From: Cyanodermella asteris
Lineage: Eukaryota > Ascomycota > Lecanoromycetes > Ostropales > Stictidaceae
Assembly (NCBI GenBank): GCA_900618795.1
Contig: UYJD01000001.1
Span: forward strand, 1,227,882-1,291,881
Reading direction: 5' to 3'
Length of the DNA: 64,000 nucleotides
Positions 34,228 to 43,240 of this stretch are shown piece after piece. Positions within the stretch are counted from its first letter, which is position 1, and every line of letters starts with the position of its first letter. Below the pieces are notes generated by a model. It was given only the letters and a program-made list of their open reading frames with translations, ran no database searches and had not been told where the DNA came from. Made by a program: the position numbers and the translations under genes.

Positions 34228-35063
34228 CTCCGGAGGCTAGACTTGGGCTGCTGAGGAATGCTGCAACATTCTGATGCAATATAGGCAGCTTCATGGCTTG
34301 ATTCCTCCAGCTCCAATTGTGTTGAAGATGCACTATCCCCGACTGCAATCACATCCCAGGTTTCTGGACAAAGACACCATGGTGCGAATGGGCCGTGCCA
34401 TCCCGGGCTTGTTCTATGCCTCGAGTGTCGATACTGTGCTACCAGCAGCATCCCAGCAGTTCAAGGGCTGCAACGGCATAGTAAGGCTAGCACAAGACGC
34501 CGCTCGTTGGAAGCAGTCCCCGCATGTGTCGAATGGATTGAATCCCGGCTTGCAATCATCGTTCGGCTATTAGCTTGAATCCCATTATACCAGATCTGCG
34601 TCTTTCGCTGCACACTCATTGGACGGCTGATAGGATTCGCCGTGGAGTGCAACAGTGGAATTCTCCACATGGCCGCCAGTGGGGCCGCCAGCACTTGGCC
34701 CCGCCTGTCAATCACAACTTCACCCGTCCCTTGTCACTTGTCACACAGCATTCTTGCCCTCGCTTGCGATGAAAGCGGAGAGGTTGGTATGGACTGGAAA
34801 ACCACGCCTGGGTTTTCCATGCAACAGCGGTCAGCGCTAAGATGGTGTCTGTTGGACCAGTGTACGTGACTCCAAGATCGTTTACAGGCCCCTTTCCCTT
34901 ACATGTACTTTCGTACCACTTGTCTTGTAGTTATTGGAGCCCGGTGAACCGACTTCTCATCCACAGCTCTGTCTCGTCTGTGGTCGTTTCGTTTTTGTGG
35001 GCGACAACGGAGCAACCAACGCCGAACGCGACAAGAGACCGGGACATTTCCACAGTATCCATC
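34228..35063. other. Divergent promoter region, UstYa-like / 7-TM gene
   Basis: About 840 bp between the start codons of the UstYa-like gene (-) and the rhodopsin-domain gene (+). The frame of the 7-TM gene is open upstream to about 34842, but the upstream part lacks family features and is treated as leader. Confidence 0.45.
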
Positions 35064-36167
35064 ATGTCTTCGTCGCACCGCGACCTCGATGCCATCTGCG
35101 GAGCGTTTCTTGCCATATCAACCATTGTCGTTGCTCTGCGCTATCGTGCCCGACTCGCTCAGCATGCACCCTTCCAGACCGATGACTGGCTTATGATCCC
35201 AGCATATCTCCTCTTCGTGGGCTGGACGGCATCCATCCTATACGGTACCCATCACCAAGTGTTGGGCTATACAACGGCAGAGACAAAAGCCCATGGACCC
35301 TATCCACAAGTCGGCGTCGCCGTCGATCGCGCCGTCGAAACTCTCGCTGCTGCGTACTTTGGCTGCGTCAAAGCAAGCGCGCTCTTTTTCTTCCAGCGAG
35401 TGCTCTCCGTGCCCGGAAAAATAGACGCTTTCCGAATCACCACCTGGGTACTGCTCGTCCTCACTCTGCTCTGGACCATCGCATACATTCTGGTCCCTAT
35501 CCTACAATGTGGTACTCACATCTCAGCAGCGTGGGGTACTTCTGCCGAGAAGGCCGAATATTGCCACATTGCGAATCCCTACCTCCAATCACAGTCGATC
35601 ACGGACACCATCTTCGACCTTATGATTGTTGCCCTTCCGATTCCAAAGATTTGGTCACTTAAGACGAGTGTGCGCCGCCGGTTGACTGTCATCCTGGTCT
35701 TTTCTACTGCCCTTGTCTCACTCGCTGCAGCCATTGCGAAGACCGTGATCGTGTTCTCGGCCGGTCAACACAAGGCTCAAACGGATCCGCTCATTTCGAC
35801 ATCTCGTGTCTTCTTCATTTGGGTACTTGAGGGCGGCTTTGCCATTGTGGCCGTCAATCTGCCAACACTAATTTGGCTCAAGTCATCTCGTGCACCGGAG
35901 AACATGTTGGCTTCAGTGCGCAGCTTCCTTTCTATTCGCAGCTCGAGAAAAAGCGAGGGACGTGTTTCTACTGATGCAGAGTATAATATCAAGGACGGCG
36001 GGATGCCATCAACGGCGCTCAACAGAGACGATCTCGGATTCGTTCCAAAGAATGGAACTCGTTTCGAAAGCCATGTGGTCTCTGACACCACGACAAATGG
36101 TGCCTCGATCCCAGAGGGTCAGATCCATGCCGAGAAGGAGTTGAAGCAGACACATGAGACTGTGTAA
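35064..36167 (+). CDS. SAT4/PTH11-like seven-transmembrane protein (fungal rhodopsin domain)
   Basis: Single exon of 367 residues from the ATG at 35064. That start gives MSSSHRDLDAICGAFLAIST, which matches where family members usually begin; an in-frame ATG upstream would add about 74 untypical residues. Family signatures: RYRARLAQHAPFQTDDWLM after the first segment, YFGCVKASALFFFQRVL, the Cys-containing loop VPILQCGTHISAAW, YLQSQSITDTIFDLMIVALPIPKIWSLK, and a last segment FIWVLEGGFAIVAVNLPTLI. Seven hydrophobic segments are followed by a long polar cytoplasmic tail. The family includes PTH11-type receptors and SAT4-type proteins encoded in secondary-metabolite clusters. Function is undetermined in most cases. 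No CFEM domain is present. Confidence 0.9.
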   Translation: MSSSHRDLDAICGAFLAISTIVVALRYRARLAQHAPFQTDDWLMIPAYLLFVGWTASILYGTHHQVLGYTTAETKAHGPYPQVGVAVDRAVETLAAAYFGCVKASALFFFQRVLSVPGKIDAFRITTWVLLVLTLLWTIAYILVPILQCGTHISAAWGTSAEKAEYCHIANPYLQSQSITDTIFDLMIVALPIPKIWSLKTSVRRRLTVILVFSTALVSLAAAIAKTVIVFSAGQHKAQTDPLISTSRVFFIWVLEGGFAIVAVNLPTLIWLKSSRAPENMLASVRSFLSIRSSRKSEGRVSTDAEYNIKDGGMPSTALNRDDLGFVPKNGTRFESHVVSDTTTNGASIPEGQIHAEKELKQTHETV

Positions 36168-36798
36168 TTAGCCTGAAGAATCAATACTAGATCATTTAAA
36201 CGTGTCACTCTGTGCACCTCATTCTAGCACCAGAGTCATTCGTAGCCCGTCGAGCCTTGGGGAAACTTGCTCAAAATTTCTCTTCGGGATAGATAATGAT
36301 ACACGTTTCCCCAGGATGAAACATTGAAGCTCGATTCCCCCCGCTGGGGGGGGCTCAACCTTGAACGAAAAGTCGACCGGACATGTTTTGCGTTGCATGG
36401 GGCTGCTTGTAGTGCCCACTGGAGACGGAGACGGATCGTATATGAGGGTAGGACTGGCCTGCATGTACCCCGATGAGCTAATAAATGGGGCTGTCAAGCA
36501 GCGCAAGATTGTTCTTGTGTAAGCGCAGAGGAGCTAACAATTGCCCAACGCACGACAGGGTGAGAACGGGCCTTGTAGTGGGTCGAACGCCTATTACAGG
36601 TACGGTGCGCTAACCTGGCCGCCGATTTTCGATCAACGCTAGTGTCTCCAGGCGGCACAGTGTCAATTGAAGTGAGATAAATGTCATTAAAAATCATGCC
36701 ATGCTTGTCCGAGCTCTTCGGCAGGCACCAGGATTTTTGGAGAAACATTTTGGGTCATCAGATTCGTCAATGTGTCGGACTTGGGGCTTCGAAGGCAA
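36168..36798. other. Convergent 3' region
   Basis: About 630 bp between the stops of the 7-TM gene (+) and the lectin-like gene (-). Nothing coding is visible. Confidence 0.5.
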
Positions 36799-38556
36799 TC
36801 AATCCTTGGTGAAACTCCAATCATCACTTGTGATTGCAAGCTTGCCAGAACCTTTGAGGTTCGCGCCCTGGCCCTTGCTTCCGTCGATGACAAGCCAGGA
36901 GACGCTGTCGCCTTTCTCTTGGTAGAAAATCTGCAGACAAGAGTTAGGTCCAGCATTCAGAAAGCATGGATCGATTACTCACAAGGTTGTACAATGTGCC
37001 GCCGGTGATGGGCGTCTGAAACGAAAAATCAGTGCCTTGCAACGCTGCATGTGATTCCAGCGAGGAGTCATATGCAAGGAAGTGCTCGTCACTGGCGCCC
37101 TTCTCCAGGCTGAGCATTCCAAGCTTGCCGTCTTGGTGCGGAAATAGAAGCCGATCGGTTGCGTCTCCGAACAGGAATGCGACAGAAGAGTTTGCGGAAG
37201 TCTGCTGGTTGCTGAAATTGGGCGAAGACCACGAACCCGTATCTGGCCACGTTGAGGCATTATCCTGGCTCTTTATTGCTCGGTTGAGGTTCATGATCGA
37301 GCCGGTTTGGTTGGTGAGGAACAAAGTGAAGTCAGAGTTGACCTTGGGATCGCGGTTGGAGTTGGCTGCTACGCCTCCATAAGCCCAGCTTTCCGTGATC
37401 ACATGAGTGGCGTTCGGATACCAGGTCCAGCTGGCAAAGTCGAATGAATATTGGTGGACGTGACCGTCTGAGGCACCAACGAAGAGTCTGGAACCGAGAG
37501 TGTCTGCATCGGTTCCGAACGTAGCTCCTTTCACGTTCCACATGACTGGTCTGTTGTCTGTGGGCGCTGTAATCTTGTGCTCGTGCAGTGTTCCATCATG
37601 CCAGTCTCCGTTCGGAACTTGGATTTGCCAGGTATCGGCGAGGTATCCGTCCTTGTTGACATACATGAGCTGAAGCGCGGCCGGAATAGAGTCGTTACTC
37701 CATACCATGGTCGTCAGAGCCGTCCCGTTCACTGCTTGAATTGGTACGGTGGCATGCTTGAACAAAGTCGGGGCTGCTCCGCTAGCGTCAAACAAAGTAG
37801 AAGTGTTGACGACAAATTGGATTATAGATCCAGCATAGTCTTGGAAGAAGAGGAAGCTATATCCAATCAACGTCGAGTCGCTATTAGGAAAATATTTCTA
37901 GCACTTACGAGGTCTCTCCCAATGCGGCGTCCATCGTGAGCGATATACCGGTTCCATTCCATGCACCAGATGTCGATTTCAATCACTCCGCAGCGACTGT
38001 TGTAGTATTTCCTGCATCGGCTGTACTGCTCCCTGAATGAGATGCCCCTTGAGACTGCTGCTCAGGTGGAGCGGTTTGCGCACGCCTGCTACCGAAGACG
38101 CCTGCGAGCACCGCGATGAGAACTACCACGATCGCAACGACAGCACTGACAAGCCACCACTTTCGCTTGTGCGCCCACGAGGCCTTGCCCGGTTTTGCAA
38201 TGGAGCTCTCCACATCCGAAAGTGAACTGGCTAGTATATAGGCTTCCTTCTCGCTTTTGTTGATGGCAGGGGCCTCGTTGTGCTCGTATGGAATGGGGTA
38301 GGATGTGTCGGCCGATTTCGTCTGTAGTCCTTCTGCATGACGAGCTGTGAGATAGTGCTCCGAAACCTCAAGCCCTGCCTGCACGCCGGCCGGCGAGGCC
38401 ACCTGGAGACCGTCTGAATCCGGATGAGGAATGGGCGGTAGGCTCTTTTCATAAGTCGTTGGAGCTGTGAAATCTGAAATATGTGCAGTCGATGCTCCGC
38501 GCGGTGCAACGAGCGGCCAGCTCCCTTTGTATCAACCATCTTGACTGACTGATCAT
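36799..38556 (-). pseudogene. Membrane-anchored fucose-specific-lectin-like protein, interrupted by an in-frame TGA
   Basis: The architecture is typical of fungal fucose-specific-lectin proteins: a cytosolic tail with TAPTTYEKSLPPIPHPDSDGL, a charged stretch, one membrane segment (WWLVSAVVAIVVVLIAVLAG), a Ser/Thr-rich linker, then an extracellular beta-propeller with many N-glycosylation sites. Proposed exons on the minus strand: 38556-38550 (uncertain), 38473-37909, 37856-36983 and 36930-36799. The last two introns are 52 bp with good consensus and restore SFLFFQDYAG and NLIFYQEKGDS. A TGA at 37985-37983 interrupts the frame between the linker (NTTTVAAE) and the propeller start (LKSTSGAWNGTGI). 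No AG acceptor lies close enough to splice it out. Options: a true nonsense mutation, readthrough, a base error, or an in-frame downstream ATG (37934-37932) making only a soluble lectin. The 5' exon is weak. Confidence 0.65.
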
Positions 38557-39201
38557 TTCCTTCAGCCGCTCGGGCGCACGTTGATCTTGCGAGACTTTGG
38601 CGGTTTATTTCTGACGATGAAGTATCAGCCGCTGGCGCGTGCGTGTGAGCAAAGAGGTCACAACCCAATGGGAAGTTGGCGTGCGCGTGGCTGAGGCTCA
38701 AAGTTTATGCCGGTGCAACGTGTCTGCGGACGTGATTAGTGATCCGGCGACCCAGGAACAGCGGATGCCAAATTCAGTGTTCCTCGACGGTGAAACATGC
38801 GACTCTGCTGATGCTCGACTGCCGTGGTCTCTGATGGCTGAAAATGTGGCCGCGGAGACAAACAAGGTTCTCATTGAGGCACGAGGGCTTGTTTCAGCTG
38901 CGCCCGTTTGTTGAGTACCCAGACTACAAATTTCATCTGCCGCGCCTGGGTAGGTTGTGGTCCTACCATCCGATACATGGCATCGACACTTATTAGCACA
39001 TGATTTCTGGTTGGTCCACTTTGATTGAGTTTGATCAACTATTTGTCAAGGGTCTTTCCGCTTTGGCTGGTTCGTTGTTTCTATCTAGCATTATTTTCTC
39101 CTCGAGTCCTCATGTACCGCGAGTGGCGCGCGCTTGATCCACAGCTGTACAAAGCAAGATCCTGCGAGACAAATATTGGTCCCAATGAGCATTATTTCAG
39201 G
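38557..39201. other. Intergenic region
   Basis: About 640 bp upstream of the lectin-like gene and downstream of the dehydrogenase remnant. No gene signal was seen. Confidence 0.45.
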
Positions 39202-39630
39202 TCACAATTCAACGACCAGCTTGACCACACTGACCCCAGTCTTGACTTTTTCCAATGCCTCGTTGACTGCCTCAAGCCCCCGACCGACAATCGACGGTCG
39301 TGGGAGGCACTGCAGCTTACCGACTTCCAGAGCGGCGGTAGCATAGTCCCGCCACACGGGCGTCACAATGTCATTCTCCGCGAAGATCATACCAGCCTGA
39401 ACGTTGTCGGGGATGCCGTCAGCTGGTGGTGGATGCACGCAAGCAAGATGACCTCCATCCAGCTTGGCGAGAATTGCCAGATCGCGTGTGTATGTTTCGG
39501 GCACTGGTATGGCGTCGAATATACCAATAAAATCTTTACCGCCAGCTTTGGCTGCCTCGACGACCTTTTCGACGTGATCCAGATCTTTGAGCAATTTCAG
39601 GCAGAGTTCTCTTAAGATACCACGCTTCAA
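39202..39630 (-). pseudogene. C-terminal remnant of a zinc-binding alcohol-dehydrogenase-domain (CipB-like) gene
   Basis: About 135 residues read well as the last third of a CipB/ToxD-type MDR oxidoreductase. The matching segments are HVEKVVEAAKAGGKDFIGIFDAI, then YTRDLAILAKLDGGHLACVHPPP, IPDNVQAGMIFAENDI and the end VGRGLEAVNEALEKVKTGVSVVKLVVEL. Full members are about 350 residues. The N-terminal GroES-like catalytic domain and the first Rossmann strands, including the GxGxxG cofactor loop, are absent: sequence upstream of 39630 shows no similarity in any minus-strand frame and no plausible exon. I read it as a truncated, probably dead copy. The end is intact, with a normal stop codon. It lies in a stretch with other damaged genes. 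Confidence 0.65.
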
Positions 39631-39894
39631 GACAAACAGAAATCGCAGACAGCGAGTTCAGGTTCAGGTCACGATCTCGCTATGTGTGTCAAATGGGTCC
39701 AGTGGGTGATTCGCTGCCTTAAACTGACGATACCTTGGCGCCGTGAGCAAGAGGCCAACAGGGAGCAGCAACCAGCCATAGATTTACAGACCGCAATACA
39801 GCTGATATAAGACTTGACACGTCCCAGCCATCCGGCTGAGCCAAGTAGGGTAAGGAGGGACGTGGTGACACAGCCTGGGCAGATGGTGGTGTAA

Positions 39895-40380
39895 ACAAGC
39901 AGATTACTGAAGCGGAATAGCTCGACGGGGGTCGAAAACGCCGCACCAAGCGCGAACACCGGACACGCTTTGCAGGCGATACTAGCATTCATAGGCCAAT
40001 TAGGTCCCCGTATATCGGAAGCAGTGGGAAGACCAGACAACGTCCGAGACGCCTTTGCAACACTGGCAGCCATCGAAACTCTCCACGGCTGCTGCATCAC
40101 GGGCTTCGGGAGCGACAATGCTCAATCAGCTTGGCAAGAAGTGTTGTGCTGGTGGACAGGTATATCCGACCATTTCTGCAACCTCGTCCTCGCATGCAGC
40201 GCGGCTTCATTGTTAGTCTTGGCTTGCTGGGCAAGGACCCTGGTCAAACGAGCAGAGAGTTGTGGGTGCTGGTACGTTGATAGGCTGTCCAATGTGCTAG
40301 TCCTACAGATATCACAACAGCTACCTCCTGGTAACTATGCAGTGCAAGCATTATTCGAAGATATAGAGACACTGTTGTGA
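39895..40380 (+). pseudogene. Possible C-terminal remnant of a Zn2Cys6-type transcription factor
   Basis: Frame open for 161 codons without an ATG near its start. The composition is protein-like: AFIGQLGPRISEAVGRPDNV, then VRDAFATLAAIETLHGCCITG, ACSAASLLVLACWARTLVKRAES and a final QLPPGNYAVQALFEDIETLL. The W-A-R-x-L-V-K-R-A-E plus CGCWYVD segment recalls the C-terminal region of fungal binuclear-cluster regulators. No Cys6 DNA-binding domain is present upstream, so the fragment would be a 5'-truncated copy. The assignment is tentative and rests on recollection of such C-termini. Confidence 0.3.
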
Positions 40381-40438
40381 TCGCAAATATCAGTGTCATA
40401 CATGTCGGTAGTACGATAAGGCTCGAGAATGGCGAACA

Positions 40439-40873
40439 TTAAACGAACTGCGATAGATACGTCCAATCCCAACTCATTCCGACATCCAGCGTCCGAAAGA
40501 TGACTTTTCTCTCGAGCCTTCTCCTGTGCTCCTCCGGCTTCGGATTTCTGTACACGGGCTCCGGTTGAGCAGTTGGAGGACGCAGTTGCAGATTGCGTCG
40601 ATAAGACCTGGTCAGCTTCGTTGAGCGAACGTCCGACAGGTAAAGAGGCCTTACACCGGCTGGTACAGGGGTAGTGAACGAGTAGCTCATCGTCTTACCA
40701 TCGGGACAGGACTGGGTGACGGTCTCTTAAAACACGCAGACTTGCGGGCCACTGCAAATGAGCTGGGCAATGACCATGGTTGCGGCTGAGCTCGAAGCGA
40801 TGGGCGCGGCGGTGACGACGGCCGGAACAGAGAGGAGGGCGATGAAGGCGAGTGCTGATCTCAGGACCTGCAT
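40439..40873 (-). pseudogene. Small secreted protein gene with an in-frame TAA
   Basis: The ATG at 40873-40871 opens a clear signal peptide, MQVLRSALAFIALLSVPAVVTA, followed by APIASSSAATMVIAQLICSG and QVCVF. A TAA at 40729-40727 ends the ORF after 48 residues. The same frame then continues with ETVTQSCPDGKTMSYSFTTP and stays open to 40439. Reading through the stop, Cys residues continue at plausible spacing, which suggests that one nonsense change truncates a longer Cys-containing secreted protein. Further introns in the downstream part are possible (GTAAGA and GTAAGG donors present). A TATA-like GATAAATAG lies about 105 bp upstream and the leader is clean, so transcription is plausible. The 48-residue peptide could be the real product. 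I do not recognise the family. Confidence 0.5.
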
Positions 40874-42123
40874 GATGCCTGATTTGTAACACATTTGAAG
40901 AAAGAAACTGTCAAGAGCTTTGGAATTGCTGCTAAGGAATGAGAATTTGTTGAGGACTGAGTGTGATATCCAATCTATTTATCCTCATGATTCAGTGCGC
41001 ACTTCGACACGGTTTGTCCGATTCAAGTTGGAAGCGGAAGTTCCACTCTAATTCGAGTATCGACGACGTGTTGGACCATCTCTTTTTCGAGCGTTCTGGG
41101 CTGGCGCAAAAAGCACTTTGCTCCGATCTGTGAACGGTTGTTGGCAGCTAGTGACCACAACAAACATGATCGGGTACGTGATTCTCTGCCAGCCATGCAT
41201 CGGAGGCCATGACATTCAATACTGCGTCACTAGTCTTCGCCAAAGCCTCATTTCAGCATCTGATCAGTGACATCGAACCACGAAACTACTTTCAGCTGGC
41301 TTTGCACGGCGCTTTCTTCGATGTGGAAGAGAGAGTCGTGGTTTTAGTGCGCGCGGCACTGATTATGACAAAAACAGGCATACGGAACGAACTAGTCTCC
41401 ATTCTAGCGTGACCATGCAAATCACGCCTTCCAACACGGTCTGAGTACCAGCGAACGTTATGTTGGTTTCACCTTTCTATGCAACTTTATGTTGAACACT
41501 TCCGGTGCTCAGTTCGTCCGGCTATCTCGGTCGGCGCCTGCGAAAACAAGACTCATCCCAAGGTCTCATGTAGAGAGAAGAATAGATTTCCAGAGCTTTC
41601 GAGAAAAACCAGCCTACCCGGTCGACAGATTTCAATCACCATGAGGGGTGGGAAGCATGTTGTCCGCGCCAAAGGTGTTCCAGACAGCTGTTAGATAACC
41701 TCGACGTTTCGCATTGCGATAATGCGCTGGACAGCAACGACTCTAAACACCTCAAGCGCGAGCATATGTTTTAGGTCTGACAACAACATACGGCGTCAAA
41801 GAGCGTACGAATTGTCTGCGAACAATGAAGGTGCCTTTTGATGAGATTGGCAAAGGAGCATTGAGTGGAACGATGCTGACCACGATCGACTGCGTCATTG
41901 CGGGAAATCGCGAATCGCGGAAGCACACCAAACCACGGACTTTGGCATCCATCTCCACCGGCAGCTTACCGACTTGGAAAGCATCTTTTCCTAACGCCGG
42001 AACTGCTTCTTGAGAGCTCTGAGTCATAATTGTCCTTCAATATTCATCCAATACCTCGAATACCACCCTCCTTTTCCTTCAGACCCAAACATGTCTTCAC
42101 GGTGACTCGACCAGAAGCCCGGG
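40874..42123. other. Intergenic region
   Basis: About 1.25 kb between divergent genes. It contains the TATA-like element for the small secreted protein gene near 40974-40984 (minus orientation). Short ORFs are present, none convincing. Confidence 0.5.
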
Positions 42124-43240
42124 ATGTCGACGCCCGCTCCCGGCATGCAGCAAAAATACGAGGGTGATCCACAGGGGACACAGCTACGGCAAGATGTGAA
42201 GATCCAGACCGCGAGTAACTCGCCCCAGACATACAAGGGTTTCGTCGCCGGCGTCTTTTCCGGTATCGCGAAGCTTGCTGGTGAGTTGAAGTTGCTTCAG
42301 ATCCTCGACGAGCAGATTTACTGACAGTTCCCACAGTCGGACACCCGTGAGTGATCGGAAATACTAAATACGGATTCTCTCCATTGACATCATCTGCAGC
42401 TTCGATACTATCAAAGTCCGTCTGCAGACCGCGAGTCGAGCCCACTTCTCCGGCCCCCTCGACTGCGTTCGGCAGACACTCTCAAAAGAAGGCGTTAGGG
42501 GATTATACAAAGGCGCCACGCCGCCGCTCGTGGGATGGATGTTCATGGATTCCCTGATGCTCGGCTCTCTGACCTTCTACCGCCGCTTCCTCCTAGAGAA
42601 TGTCTGGTCATCACCACGTTCGCTTACACTCACCACCGAAGCACCGACGTTGGCACACCTCCCGCCGCTAGGGCACGCCATAGCAGGTATCATGGCGGGC
42701 TCGACGGTGTCGTTTATCGCAGCCCCGGTTGAACACGTCAAGGCGCGGCTACAGATACAGTATGCCGCGAACAAGACGGAGAGACTGTATAGCGGGCCAA
42801 TCGATTGCTCGAAGAAGATCCTGCGAGCTCACGGAATCCGGGGGCTCTATCATGGACTTTCCGCAACACTCATTTTCCGAGGGTTCTTCTTCTTCTGGTG
42901 GGGCTCCTACGATATCATTACGAAGATGCTCAAAGAACGGACGAAGCTGAGTGCGCCGGCAGTCAACTTCTGGGCTGGCGGGCTGAGTGCTCAGATATTC
43001 TGGATCACATCTTATCCATCGGACGTGATCAAGCAGAAGCTGATGACGGATCCGCTGGGCGGGAAGCTGAACGACGGGACGCGCAAGTATGCACGGTGGA
43101 TTGATGCAGCGCGCGACGTATACAGGAAGGACGGGCCTCGGGGGTATTGGCGTGGTTTCTTGCCTTGTTTTTTGCGTGCATTTCCCGCGAATGCGATGGC
43201 GCTCGTTGCATTTGAAGGGGTCATGAGATCACTACCATAG
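42124..43240 (+). CDS. Mitochondrial carrier (SLC25) family protein
   Basis: Three exons, 42124-42280, 42337-42346 and 42400-43240, give 335 residues. The middle exon is only 10 nt long. It supplies the last two bases of a Val codon, Gly, His and two bases of Pro, and is flanked by 56- and 53-bp introns with good consensus. Only with it does the first carrier signature read VGHPFDTIKVRLQT. The other two signatures are APVEHVKARLQ and YPSDVIKQKLM, so all three PxD/ExxK/R motifs of a six-helix inner-membrane carrier are present. GLYKGATPPLVGWMFMDS and GLYHGLSATLIFRG follow repeats 1 and 2. The sequence resembles the carnitine/acylcarnitine-ornithine-Ymc group. The transported substrate is not resolved. 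Confidence 0.92.

Noticed and set aside
34842-35063. In-frame 5' extension of the rhodopsin-domain gene
   Set aside because: The extra residues lack family similarity, and the ATG at 35064 gives the expected N-terminus.
39669-40118. 149-codon minus-strand ORF upstream of the dehydrogenase remnant, considered as its missing N-terminal part
   Set aside because: It has no GroES-like or Rossmann features and is antisense to the better-looking plus-strand frame 39895-40380.
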